A stretch of DNA of 33,443 nucleotides, taken from positions 1 to 33,443 of the forward strand of contig DFGU01000073.1 in NCBI GenBank assembly GCA_002371785.1, read 5' to 3'. A program made the position numbers and the translations under genes. The notes under the pieces were generated by a model. That model did not search any database and was not told where the DNA came from. It saw only the letters and a program-made list of their open reading frames with translations. The DNA is from Bacteroidales bacterium UBA3742 (GTDB lineage Bacteria; Bacteroidota; Bacteroidia; Bacteroidales; Paludibacteraceae). This document shows, piece after piece, positions 15,719 through 25,081 of the stretch; within the stretch, counting starts at the first letter, position 1; each line of letters begins with the position of its first letter.

Positions 15719-18436
15719 TTATTTGATGCGTTGACCGTGCGAGTCGTAAACGCGGTTTTCGATATAGATATACATACGCTGGTTGATGATCTCCTTGCGT
15801 GCAGGAGCGCCGCTGGTATGTTCGTCGTAGTCGGGCACGTTGCTGATGGTCTGCGGGCAGGATGGAATCGTGAGTCCGTCAGCGCGTGTGAGCATGACGA
15901 AGTAGATGTCGCCCAGGGTGAACGTAGAGTCAACGTGGTAAACCGACGAGGTAGCGCCCTCGATAGGCTGTCCGTTGCGATACCATTGATAAGCGGTGAA
16001 ATCATAGCCACCGTTGTTCTGCTTGTTGTAAACAGCCAGTACGTTGTTGAACTTGTACTTGAAAATATCGCTGGGGTAGTAAACGGTCAGATCGATGGGG
16101 TACTCGAGCGTACGATCGCAGATGGTGTCCTGAACGGTGATACGTGCCTTATAGACACCCGGTTTGAGGTCCTGGGTAGGCAGTACAATATAGCCGTTGG
16201 ACAGGGTCACGATCTTGTCGGTTTGTCCGCAGATGAAGTGGGCTTCGCCAATATCACCCTTGTAGTAGGTGTAGGACAGGTCGTATGCTTCGCCCGGACA
16301 GATATGTTGCTGCTCTGGACGGTTAGGAATGTCCAGATCGAGGCAATGGAGTACACGCAGGTTGCAGGTGACGGTAGAGTCGCAGCGTTGTGCATTCTTG
16401 CGCGGTGCAATCCAGGTGACTTCTTGCGACATGTCGTACCACTGACCATTGAGGGTGCAGCCATCTTGTACGGTGAGGTCGTAGCTATAGCTGGACTCAC
16501 GTCCGTACTCCACACCGGTGATGACGACGGAGTCGCAGTCGAAGGTGGTGGTATCGGTGCGTCCCATCTCGCCGCTATAATCTTCGGCTACGCACTCATA
16601 ACGCTGATGGCGTACGGTGTCGGGGCGTACGATGCGGAAGGAGAACTTCACCTTGCCCAGGAATTTATTGTCTTCTTCGGTGCAGACCTGGTGACCATAC
16701 AGGTCTGCTTCTACGTCGTACCAGCCGGGGACGGCGTAGGGGTGGTTGATGGTCGGGGTGGAGTTGTATGAGGTGATACCATCGCCGAAGTTCCAATCTA
16801 CGCGGGTGATCTCGTCGGTACCCACCTTAGCATCGAAAAGCATTTCGGAGCCGATACAGAAGCGGGAGTCGCTAATATGGCCATTGGTGAAGGTCTCGCC
16901 ATTGACGTTGACACCCTGTTCTACGGCTGCCGAACCGGCAGAGTAGGCGTACGATTCATCTTCTCCGTTACCATATACGGTGGCCGTGAAGCCCTTGCTA
17001 TTCTCCAGGCGGAAGACGTTGAAGTTCTTACTTCCATCATTGCCAATTTGTGTGCGCGCGTAAGAGTAGGTTGGATTTCCGGGAACGGGCGTCCAAACGA
17101 GCAAACTGGTCTTGTCCAATTGGGTGGCACCATAGAGCGCAATGAGTTTAGTGTTTTGGCACGTAGCTGTTTCGGTCACGACATTGAGGAAGTGATCCTT
17201 GGTCTTGTCGGTATAACACGTACCGAAAGTGATCTTGTTAATCTTCTGCTGGATAGGTGATACCCATACCGAGGACGGGTCGCCTTTTCCGCCTACGATC
17301 TCATCGGTGGTCTTACCCTTATAGGAGTTACCGGTATCGTAGTTATACACGGCACACGGACAACTGGTTTCGATATAAGCGGCATCGGCTGTTACGACCA
17401 GGTCGATGGGGCTATCGCCGGGTTTGTTGCCGTTAGGATCACCGGCGCTCTGGAGCATGATGTAGTAGGTCTCACCTTCGTTGATAGTAGCTTGGGTGTA
17501 GCCGTCCACTTTGATCTCGGTACCGCGTTGGGTAGCGGTGATGCCGATGAGGTTTCCGTTCTTCTCCAGCGAGCGGGTAGCGATAAACTGGGTACCCCAA
17601 TACTCCACGGGCATAGGCTGCTCGAACAAACAGTCACGGGCTGCGATACCGGTAGGTATGTTGGTGATCGGTACACCGCAATAAACGGCTATCTTCTTGT
17701 CCTGACGCGCTGTGATATGGGTACCGGCCAGACGATCGCCCTTCTTGGTGACCATATAGTAGGTCTCTCCCTGGTTGAGGGTGATGGTGTAGAGTTGTCC
17801 GCTCAGATGTCCGTCGAAGGTGTCACCATTAGGAATGATGTCGATGGTAGTGTTGTCCTCCGTACCAAGAATCGTGGTCAGACCTACAGCGTCTGCGAAG
17901 TCGCTCTTCACCTTTGACCAGTAGTCCTGGGTATAGTACTCGCTACCGAGGGCGGTAAGAGGCAGAATGTTGCTGGCGTCCATGGAGTGGAGCGAACTCA
18001 GGATGACATAGACAGATATATTCTCGGTCGCCGTGATGTGGAGTCCGTACATATTTTTCTGTCCTGCCAGCGTGGACACATTGTTGGCATTGCTCATCGC
18101 GGTAGGATACCACTTGCTGGCATCCATTGGCACTTTTATCATACCTTGGTTAGGATTCGTCTGAGACGTAGTACCATTGCCGAACTCGTTCCATGAACCG
18201 GCTGCCACCTGCTGGGTGATGTTAATGGCATTGTTCAGTCCACCCTGGATGTTGACCGTACATGCTTTCTCAGCCGAGATAGCGATGTAGGGCGCAGGGG
18301 TAGCCTTGTCAGGCGAGCATACCAGGGTAGAACTAACCCAGAACTCCTTGCCTTGCGTGGAGGCTTGACTCCACGCAGGCAGGGTAGTGGCGATGCAACA
18401 TGCTACAATCAATAATGATTTAACAAAATGTTTCAT
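15719..18436 (-). CDS. IgGFc-binding-domain/PKD surface protein with T9SS-like C-terminal tail
   Basis: From ATG 18436 the protein has 905 residues; a TTG 15 bases upstream is less likely. A signal peptide (MKHFVKSLLI... ending AWSQ, residue 24) is followed by STQGKEFWVS, the usual opening of an IgGFc-binding N-terminal domain, which also has PMPVEYWGTQFIATRS. A PKD-like domain with VDWNFGDG lies near 545-555. Later Ig-like segments include AYQWYRNGQPIEGA. The last residues, MYIYIENRVYDSHGQRIK, resemble a short Bacteroidales T9SS sorting tail. It is thus a probable secreted, surface-attached adhesin-like protein. The protein at 20779-23490 is a paralogue with a different tail. Its ligand is unknown; the domain name does not prove IgG binding. 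Confidence 0.75.
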   Translation of the reverse strand: MKHFVKSLLIVACCIATTLPAWSQASTQGKEFWVSSTLVCSPDKATPAPYIAISAEKACTVNIQGGLNNAINITQQVAAGSWNEFGNGTTSQTNPNQGMIKVPMDASKWYPTAMSNANNVSTLAGQKNMYGLHITATENISVYVILSSLHSMDASNILPLTALGSEYYTQDYWSKVKSDFADAVGLTTILGTEDNTTIDIIPNGDTFDGHLSGQLYTITLNQGETYYMVTKKGDRLAGTHITARQDKKIAVYCGVPITNIPTGIAARDCLFEQPMPVEYWGTQFIATRSLEKNGNLIGITATQRGTEIKVDGYTQATINEGETYYIMLQSAGDPNGNKPGDSPIDLVVTADAAYIETSCPCAVYNYDTGNSYKGKTTDEIVGGKGDPSSVWVSPIQQKINKITFGTCYTDKTKDHFLNVVTETATCQNTKLIALYGATQLDKTSLLVWTPVPGNPTYSYARTQIGNDGSKNFNVFRLENSKGFTATVYGNGEDESYAYSAGSAAVEQGVNVNGETFTNGHISDSRFCIGSEMLFDAKVGTDEITRVDWNFGDGITSYNSTPTINHPYAVPGWYDVEADLYGHQVCTEEDNKFLGKVKFSFRIVRPDTVRHQRYECVAEDYSGEMGRTDTTTFDCDSVVITGVEYGRESSYSYDLTVQDGCTLNGQWYDMSQEVTWIAPRKNAQRCDSTVTCNLRVLHCLDLDIPNRPEQQHICPGEAYDLSYTYYKGDIGEAHFICGQTDKIVTLSNGYIVLPTQDLKPGVYKARITVQDTICDRTLEYPIDLTVYYPSDIFKYKFNNVLAVYNKQNNGGYDFTAYQWYRNGQPIEGATSSVYHVDSTFTLGDIYFVMLTRADGLTIPSCPQTISNVPDYDEHTSGAPARKEIINQRMYIYIENRVYDSHGQRIK

Positions 18437-18564
18437 ATTTTGGATTCTCAAAAGTTTACTGTTTTTAATGTCAAAGTTCTCTTCTCGGGAGATGGTCCCG
18501 TGATGGTCTCGTTCAAAGGTGTACTTTTGTTAAGATTTGCGTGAACTCTGACCGGACACTTATG

Positions 18565-20754
18565 TTACAGTATGTGTATCTCTACGCGGCGGTTGTTCTG
18601 GCGACCTTCCTCGGTATCGTTGGTGTCGATCGGTTCGGTCTCACCGCGTCCTTCTGCTTCGAGTCGTGACGGATCGATACCGCGCTTGATGAGGTCTTTC
18701 ATGACAGCTTCGGCACGTCCTTCGGACAGCTTCTGGTTTGCCTCGTCCTTACCTACGCTATCGGTATGGCCGACGATCTTGATGCGGATCTCGGGATGGC
18801 GCTCGAGGTAGTTAGCCAAACCGTTGAGTTCTTCCTCGGAGGTGGGCAGGATACGTGTCTTGTTGGTAGCGAAGAACATGTTCTTAAGGATGAATACCTC
18901 CTGCTTGATCGGCGTGAGGTCGATATGCATGCTATCGCCGAGGTTGGTGATGACGCCGTCGTACGGTTCGTAGCCGAATTGCTCGATATGAATCGTGTAG
19001 GAGACGCTGTCGGCCAGCAACTGGCTGCTACCACCGCTGACAGAGTCGGTATTCAGGCTGTAGCGGTTCTCGTCGGTACCTTTCTTGCGAATTTGGACGG
19101 TAGCCATGAGCGGTGTATGGCTCTCAGCATCGGCAACGGTAACGCGGAAGACGGGCTTCGGCGTGAGTCGCAGGTCCACGGGCAGGTGACCGATCGAATC
19201 GATGGTGTAGATCGTAGTGTTGGGGAAGTAGTTCTCAGCGTTAGCCATGACGGAGTAGCTTCCGAATTTGGACTTATGGCTGATCGTACCCTTACCCAGT
19301 TTCTTGTTGCGCAGCACGGTCTTCTCGGTTTGCACGTCGGAGATATTGATCACGGCGTTGGGGATCGGCTCGCCTGTCTCGTCGTTGATGATACGGATGT
19401 CGGCATACGACGACGGCATCTCGGGCTCGCGACCCGGTACCTGGAACTGGATGGCAAAGCGTGCTCCGACAAAGAGGGTGTTGAGGCGGGTGTTGCCGTT
19501 CATAGCGAGCATGGTGTTGGTTTTCTGTACGGTGTAGCTGTTGGTAGCGAACTCAACAGGACGTGCAGCGGGGGTAGCGTTGGTGTTGAGCACACCGTAT
19601 TCAGCGAAGAGGCCCAACTTGTAGTGGATATACTCTTTTCCGAAGGGTTGACGCTCACCTTCTTTCACTTTCTGACGCTTCTTGTCCTTGGGATCAGCAT
19701 CCTTGTGGAGCCAATCGTCGAGGTCGATACCTATTTCTACGCACGCGCGTACGTCGGGTGCGCTAAATTTAATAGGAGCTTGTTCGCTGGAGGCAGCGGG
19801 CAGGTCGTGGATGCCCATACCGTAGGGTTCGAGCAGGGACGGATCGTTGACCGTGATATCGTATTGTCCTTTCTGGCTGTAGTTGCCGAGCGTGAAGCCG
19901 TAGCAAACCTTGGGACCGATGAGGAAATAGAAGCGGTTGAACTGTGCACCGAACATGAGTGGGATACCTACGTAGCCGGCGTGGCGCATCTCGCGCATGT
20001 TGTCAAACAGGTAGTTGTAGGTAGTACCCGAATAGTTCAGATCCTGGCGCGTAGCCGTGAAGCCGTATTTGGATGTGGAGTTGAAATAGTCGAAGTCGAT
20101 ACCGGTCTCGAAGCGGAATTTCTTGTATTCCAACTCGTAGCCCAGGCGAAGTCCTGCACCGGGTCCACCTATGAGTTGCTGGAGTGCGTTGTCCTGGTTG
20201 AGCGTTCCGGCCCCCCAGAGCGTACCGTCAGCGGTAGGATCAATCTTATCCATGAGGGCTGCATAGCCTGCACGCAGACTCACGTTAAACAAGTGCTTGG
20301 GCTGCTCGCGTTGGCTGCGCTCCCAGCGACGACGTACGGCCTCATCGTGTGCCTGTTCAGCGGCCTCGCGCTTCTGGATCTCCTTGTTGCGCTCGTCGAT
20401 GATACGCTGTTTCTCAGCAGCTTTCTTATCGATTTCTTTCTGGCGAGCCTCGGCTTGCTTGTTGCGCTTCTTCTCTGCGTCCTGACGCTTCTTCTCAACC
20501 TCTTGACGCTTTTTCTCTTGCGCTTTGGCCTTCTCGGCTTGTTGTTTTGCCTTCTCTTTGGCCTTCTTAGCTTTCTCTTTTTCCTTTTTAGCTTGCTGTT
20601 TAGCCTTCTCGGCTTGTTGTTTTGCTTTGGCTTTGTCCTTGTTGTTAGGAGCAGCCGCTACAGCGGTTGCAGCGTTGGCGGAAGTAGCCACTACCGGCAT
20701 AGAAAGACTGAGCAGAAAAGCGGCTAATACGAAAATATGAATGTACTTTTTCAT
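18565..20754 (-). CDS. OmpA-family protein with Lys-rich coiled coil and beta-barrel
   Basis: The 729-residue protein has a signal peptide (about 1-29) and a long Lys/Ala/Glu-rich coiled coil (about 38-155, KAKQQAEKAK-type units). An outer-membrane beta-barrel-like region follows (about 160-425, LFNVSLRAGYAALMD, ETGIDFDYF, GPKVCYGFTLGNY), then two carboxypeptidase-regulatory-like segments (about 435-600, DETGEPIPNAVINISD). The OmpA peptidoglycan-binding domain (about 625-729) has GHTDSVGKDEANQKLSEGRA and NNRRVEIHI. It should link outer membrane and cell wall. Only 24 bp separate it from the upstream T9SS cargo gene, so they are co-transcribed. A PorE-like role in T9SS anchoring is possible, but the domain order differs from PorE, so I do not assign it. 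Confidence 0.8.
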   Translation of the reverse strand: MKKYIHIFVLAAFLLSLSMPVVATSANAATAVAAAPNNKDKAKAKQQAEKAKQQAKKEKEKAKKAKEKAKQQAEKAKAQEKKRQEVEKKRQDAEKKRNKQAEARQKEIDKKAAEKQRIIDERNKEIQKREAAEQAHDEAVRRRWERSQREQPKHLFNVSLRAGYAALMDKIDPTADGTLWGAGTLNQDNALQQLIGGPGAGLRLGYELEYKKFRFETGIDFDYFNSTSKYGFTATRQDLNYSGTTYNYLFDNMREMRHAGYVGIPLMFGAQFNRFYFLIGPKVCYGFTLGNYSQKGQYDITVNDPSLLEPYGMGIHDLPAASSEQAPIKFSAPDVRACVEIGIDLDDWLHKDADPKDKKRQKVKEGERQPFGKEYIHYKLGLFAEYGVLNTNATPAARPVEFATNSYTVQKTNTMLAMNGNTRLNTLFVGARFAIQFQVPGREPEMPSSYADIRIINDETGEPIPNAVINISDVQTEKTVLRNKKLGKGTISHKSKFGSYSVMANAENYFPNTTIYTIDSIGHLPVDLRLTPKPVFRVTVADAESHTPLMATVQIRKKGTDENRYSLNTDSVSGGSSQLLADSVSYTIHIEQFGYEPYDGVITNLGDSMHIDLTPIKQEVFILKNMFFATNKTRILPTSEEELNGLANYLERHPEIRIKIVGHTDSVGKDEANQKLSEGRAEAVMKDLIKRGIDPSRLEAEGRGETEPIDTNDTEEGRQNNRRVEIHIL

Positions 20755-20778
20755 TGTGTTAATCTCCTATGCTACGAG

Positions 20779-23490
20779 TTATTGAATCAAAATCTTAAAG
20801 CTGCGGCTCTTGCCGTCGGTGTAAACACGCAGCAGGTAAAGACCAGTCTCCTTGGGCGTATCGATCGTGCAACCGCCATCGGGGATGGTGAACTGCAGGT
20901 CTTGGTAAACTTTGCCGTTGGGTGTGATCCACTGTGCGTAGCATTCGATATCGGACTTGCCGCCGTAGTTGGCATTGACAAATACCTTGTCGCCGGCCAG
21001 GATGGAGTAGGTGGCTGTGATGGTCAGGCCTCCGACGGAGTCGGGAGCGAACTGGTGTTGCTGTCCGTTGGTATTGAATGCCTTGGCGCAAGCGCATGTC
21101 TTGACTTCGGATGCTTGTCCCTTGTTGATGGTGAAGCATACGTAGTAGGTTTCGTCAATGTCACCGCCATAGGGGATGTCGTAGAAGTTGAGTACGGCAG
21201 ATACTTGTCCGGGGATAGCGGTGCTGTCCGAAGTGCGATACCACTGGAAGTCGCTCAGGGTCTTGCCGGTGAAAGATGCGGTCTTAAGACCGAGTACATC
21301 GTCATAGCGTTGGTCTATGACGTCGTTGTCGTAGCTGACCATGAAGCGCATGGTGGTGTCTGCACCGCCGCACTCGGATGTGATGACGAGGTGGATACCA
21401 TAATAGGTGTCGGGCACTGCGCCGTTAGGGATGGTGATCTGGAAGTAGTCATCGTTGATGACCAACTCCGAATCCTTGAAGCCGGCTGCTTTAGCTGCAG
21501 CATCGAACTCGATGGTCACATTGTCACCGTGGAGGTTGACCTTGCCTTCGTTGCTGTAGTATACCTTACCGATATACGCCTTGCCGTCTTCGGGGCAGGG
21601 GATCTCAATGTTGTCGATAGAGAACTGGTAGCGTCCGATGGTGACCTTGATAGGAATACTATCGATGGCGTTCTGTCCGGCGCAGAGGTTGCTACTCTCA
21701 CGATAGATGAGTACGTAGGCGTTGTAGACACCGGAGTTAGCGTAGTAGTGGGGCACGGAGTCTTTGTTGGTCAGGTCGCTCTGGCCGTCGCCGAAATACC
21801 ATTCGATCTTATTGTATTCATAGTCCGGATGGCAAGCAAACTTGATGGTATCCTCACCGCAGAGCGTGTTCTCGGTATCCGGGCTGAAGATCTGTCCGTT
21901 GATGGTGATAAACTGCGTGAGCGGCTTGGTAGCACCTCCGGCAGAGTAGCCGTAGGACTCCTTGTCGCCGTAGCCGTAAACATGGGCGATGAAGCCGGTG
22001 TTACCGGTCAGGCGGTGGGTAGCGTACGTAATGTTCTTACGTGCGAACCACCATGCATTGTTACTACCGCTTACGGGGTGGAAGTCGGCGGAAATATCCA
22101 CGCCGTCGAGCTTCATGGAAGCTACGCCGGCCTGGTCGGTCACTACGTTGAAGTAGTGGGTATTGGACGAACCGTAGGTAGCAAACGTGATGTCGTTGAT
22201 ACGTTGCTCGATGGGGTTGACCCAAACCATAGCGGGGTCACCCTTGCCGGTAGATTCTACGTCGTTGATCTTGCTGTCGTAGGTGTTACTTACCATGAAG
22301 AGGTGGGTGGCAGCGGGGCAAGAGGTCGTGATGTAACAACTGCTGTCGGCTACCAGCGGGGCGGAGAGGTTGCCCTTGTGGTTCTTATCGGAGCAATAGA
22401 CGTTTGTCTCACCGATTTGGAATTCGAACGTACGTTTGGGGTCGCTGGAGAAGTTGAAGGTGTGCTTCAGTTCGCCGTTGATGAACACCTCGGTACCATC
22501 CTCGCGAGCCATGACGCGAATGATGTCACGTCCGCGCGTAAGCGAAGAGGTGATGACGAAGGTGTTACCCCAATACTGTACGGGCATAGCTTGGGAGAAG
22601 AGGTGGTCGCGGTCGCGCACCTGGTCGGGCAGGTTGGTGTGGGGAGCACCCTGGAAGACAGCGATCTTCTTATTAGCGCGTGCCTTGACCCATGTACCGG
22701 ATAAGTCGGCCGAAGCGCCGCTATAGTTGCCTGTCCAGATGTAATATACCTGGCCTTTGTTCAGGACCGGTGTATGCAGTGTGTCGCCTACTTGCCAGTT
22801 GGCCAAAGCGATCTGCTCCGGAGTTAGTCCAACGCCGCCTGTAAAGTCATATGCGCTCTTGGCATCTTTGATACATTGCAATTCTACCGTGGGGCAGTAG
22901 TCAACTACCGTATTGTCTTCCGTGGCGATGATGCAGAAATGCGTACCCTGCGGCGAACCGCCATGGTCGGACGGAGCGATGGTCTGAATCAGGTACTCAT
23001 CGAGCAGCGAAGCGGTAGGCAGCACGTTGGTGGCGTCGAATGATTTCGAACGACGGTTGCTGGCGAAAACCGAGATAGGGGCTGTGGCCTCTACGTGGAT
23101 GGCGCAGTTGTCAACCGAGTCGGGGTAGTAGGTGTAGCAGGTGATCGTTGCTTTCTGGGCGTCGGTACGCGTACGAGCCAGGTCGCTGGCGTCACCGGTG
23201 TAGAAATCCACCTCCTTGATCTCGCCGGCAGTGAGGTGCTCGTTTACGGTCTCGTTGGTGTTGGGGTTGGTGAACGTAACATCACACTCCTCTTTGGCAG
23301 AGACGGTGAGCGCCAATGTTACAGCTTTGTCGGTTGCGTCACTGTGATCATTCTGATCGGCTCGCATAAACGTTACCCAGAAGTCCTTGCCTTCCGTGGA
23401 TTGTCCTTCCACAACGGTGTCTGCTTTCGCCCCCATGGAGAGGGTGGTCAGCATTCCGAGGAGAAGCAAATTAAGTAGTTGTTTTTTCAT
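20779..23490 (-). CDS. IgGFc-binding-domain/PKD surface protein with canonical T9SS sorting domain
   Basis: The 903-residue protein has a signal peptide (MKKQLLNLLLLG..., cleavage near AKA, residue 23). An IgGFc-binding N-terminal domain begins at STEGKDFWVTFM and includes AMPVQYWGNTFVITSS. A PKD-like domain has EWYFGDGQSD near residue 565. Ig-like segments follow, with DFQWYRTSDSTAIPG near 740. The end, TGLYLLRVYTDGKSRSFKILIQ-like over the last 22 residues, is a type A T9SS C-terminal domain, so the protein should be secreted across the outer membrane and processed by the PorU sortase. It is paralogous to 15719-18436 along most of its length. It leads the operon with the OmpA-family gene, with a weak TAATTTTG promoter box upstream. 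Confidence 0.8.
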   Translation of the reverse strand: MKKQLLNLLLLGMLTTLSMGAKADTVVEGQSTEGKDFWVTFMRADQNDHSDATDKAVTLALTVSAKEECDVTFTNPNTNETVNEHLTAGEIKEVDFYTGDASDLARTRTDAQKATITCYTYYPDSVDNCAIHVEATAPISVFASNRRSKSFDATNVLPTASLLDEYLIQTIAPSDHGGSPQGTHFCIIATEDNTVVDYCPTVELQCIKDAKSAYDFTGGVGLTPEQIALANWQVGDTLHTPVLNKGQVYYIWTGNYSGASADLSGTWVKARANKKIAVFQGAPHTNLPDQVRDRDHLFSQAMPVQYWGNTFVITSSLTRGRDIIRVMAREDGTEVFINGELKHTFNFSSDPKRTFEFQIGETNVYCSDKNHKGNLSAPLVADSSCYITTSCPAATHLFMVSNTYDSKINDVESTGKGDPAMVWVNPIEQRINDITFATYGSSNTHYFNVVTDQAGVASMKLDGVDISADFHPVSGSNNAWWFARKNITYATHRLTGNTGFIAHVYGYGDKESYGYSAGGATKPLTQFITINGQIFSPDTENTLCGEDTIKFACHPDYEYNKIEWYFGDGQSDLTNKDSVPHYYANSGVYNAYVLIYRESSNLCAGQNAIDSIPIKVTIGRYQFSIDNIEIPCPEDGKAYIGKVYYSNEGKVNLHGDNVTIEFDAAAKAAGFKDSELVINDDYFQITIPNGAVPDTYYGIHLVITSECGGADTTMRFMVSYDNDVIDQRYDDVLGLKTASFTGKTLSDFQWYRTSDSTAIPGQVSAVLNFYDIPYGGDIDETYYVCFTINKGQASEVKTCACAKAFNTNGQQHQFAPDSVGGLTITATYSILAGDKVFVNANYGGKSDIECYAQWITPNGKVYQDLQFTIPDGGCTIDTPKETGLYLLRVYTDGKSRSFKILIQ

Positions 23491-23539
23491 ATTGGTTAAA
23501 AAAAGTTATGTGTATTTGCAGTGTATCCAATAACGACTG

Positions 23540-23547
23540 CAAAATTA
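23540..23547 (-). promoter_or_regulatory. Probable promoter -7 box of the T9SS cargo/OmpA operon
   Basis: TAATTTTG on the minus strand lies 50 bp upstream of the ATG at 23490. The -33 position has GTGCACG-type sequence, not TTG, so this is weaker than the other promoters. An alternating CG-rich tract (23561-23575) covers the -33 area. Confidence 0.5.
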
Positions 23548-23607
23548 CAAATTTTTCCTTACGCGCGCGTGCACATTCTCGCGGAAAATGTGTAAAAATT
23601 GACGTTT

Positions 23608-25062
23608 TCAGCGGATTTGTTGCCCTAAAGGGGTATAAACGGCGTTATTTCGCAGGATAACAACCGTTCCGTCGCGTAGCTGCTTGCTGGCGTCGGTTGG
23701 TGAGGAAGAGGGTGCAGTGATGCCCGTTGTATTCTGTTTGGGCGTGAGCAGATACAGTTCCTGCATGCATGCACGCTTGGACGTGCCACCTCCCACGGAC
23801 AGGATACGAATACTCGTAGTTTCGGCCGGAACGGGGATGCGATAGCGCACCTCATGACGTGTCTCTTGTTGTACGTTTACCAGGATGGTTGTATCCAGCG
23901 TCTCATTCAGATAGATCTCCAGTTGCATGCTGGTCGCACTATTGTAGGGCGAGGCGCGGAAAGCCAAGATGGCGGAGTCGGTCAAATGCAAGCCGCTGAA
24001 ACTGATTTCCCCATCTGTCGAGGATTTGCCCATGGTGATGGACGCGTTGCCGTTGGATTGAATACCGTTGTTGGCGCTTCCTCCCGGTATGGCGTTGACC
24101 AGCGCCGCGGTGATGGCCGGCAGGTTGATCAGCGTATCGTAGATCTGGGGCTCGGGTTCGCCCATGTCGTCCGGACAGAAGCCGGTAGCAAAAGCGCAAG
24201 TGAGGGTATTGAGGTCCACCGCTTGACCTTTTTGGTCGCCCCAGATATATTCCACGAGTTCCGGGTAGTCGATGTAGGGGTTGCGGTTGCCCTGAATAGA
24301 AGATATCTGGTCGGCACGGCACAGCTCTTTCTCGCTGACGGGATCGGCGCGATGCCAATCGAGCAGTACCTGCTGAATCGAGTCGGAGAACATGAGGTAG
24401 GTTGCGTCGCTTATAAACTGCGGATAGGCGGTCCATGTCAGGTACTCGTAGGCTGTAGCCATATAGAAATAGGTGCGTGCAAAGTCGCCTCGGTATTCCG
24501 GCGCGGGTTCCCAACAGATATATCCATAGCCGGAGGTGTTGGCCTTGGCGATGCGGAACGAACCATTGTCGAACTTATCAGCGTTTTTCACATGGCCGGG
24601 CGGGTAGTTGCTCTTTTGGCTATTGGCGCGTTGGTCGGAGGGATTGAGGTTGTAGAGGTCCTTGTAGGCTTCGTTGACTGTTCCTCCCCACCAACTCTTA
24701 GGCAGGCAGTGCTCTATATTGAGCGAGCAGCCGGAGTCGCCGAGTTTGTTCGGATAGTAGCGTACGCAGTTGGAGTACATATCCCACACGACGCCTCCCG
24801 CTTTGCGATCGGTGAAGGGCAAGGCCTGCCAGGTGCCATAGGCTTTCAGGTCGCCGGCTACCCATTCCGGCGGGTTGTTGGTGCTATGGTACTGGTTGAT
24901 ACCATATTCGTATCGGGTGCCGCCACGAACGATGAGGCTAAGCGTCGATTTCAGGACGGAGTCTTGTGTGCCTTGGATGGCATCGTAGTAGCCGACAGGT
25001 ATCTCGTCCGCCAGCATGGAGACGGATAGACAAAGGGCTATGAATAGGGTGCGTGTTCTCAT
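23608..25062 (-). CDS. Secreted endonuclease I family nuclease with T9SS-like tail
   Basis: From ATG 25062 (MRTRTLF) the protein has 484 residues with a signal peptide to about residue 18. A longer frame to 25164 would overlap pssA and lose the signal, so it is rejected. The endonuclease I domain (about 25-280) has YEYGINQYHSTNN, VVWDMYS, the metal-site segment NIEHCLPKSWW (115-125) and DLYNLNPSDQRANSQKSNYPPG (135-156). A beta-rich domain follows, then the tail DGTVVILRNNAVYTPLGQQIR, a short Bacteroidales T9SS-type end similar to that of 15719-18436. It should degrade nucleic acid outside the cell. It is 19 bp downstream of pssA. Confidence 0.85.
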   Translation of the reverse strand: MRTRTLFIALCLSVSMLADEIPVGYYDAIQGTQDSVLKSTLSLIVRGGTRYEYGINQYHSTNNPPEWVAGDLKAYGTWQALPFTDRKAGGVVWDMYSNCVRYYPNKLGDSGCSLNIEHCLPKSWWGGTVNEAYKDLYNLNPSDQRANSQKSNYPPGHVKNADKFDNGSFRIAKANTSGYGYICWEPAPEYRGDFARTYFYMATAYEYLTWTAYPQFISDATYLMFSDSIQQVLLDWHRADPVSEKELCRADQISSIQGNRNPYIDYPELVEYIWGDQKGQAVDLNTLTCAFATGFCPDDMGEPEPQIYDTLINLPAITAALVNAIPGGSANNGIQSNGNASITMGKSSTDGEISFSGLHLTDSAILAFRASPYNSATSMQLEIYLNETLDTTILVNVQQETRHEVRYRIPVPAETTSIRILSVGGGTSKRACMQELYLLTPKQNTTGITAPSSSPTDASKQLRDGTVVILRNNAVYTPLGQQIR

Positions 25063-25081
25063 GGGGTAGCGGGATAGATGG

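Noticed and set aside
18766..20727. A 653-codon plus-strand open frame opposite the OmpA-family gene
   Set aside because: The Leu-rich end is the mirror of the Lys-rich coiled coil. The minus-strand protein has clear OmpA and barrel domains.
20737..22704. A 655-codon open frame on the plus strand opposite the T9SS cargo gene
   Set aside because: It is antisense to a protein with clear domains and signal peptide, and its own translation shows no recognisable family. Codon bias of the real gene keeps the opposite frame open.
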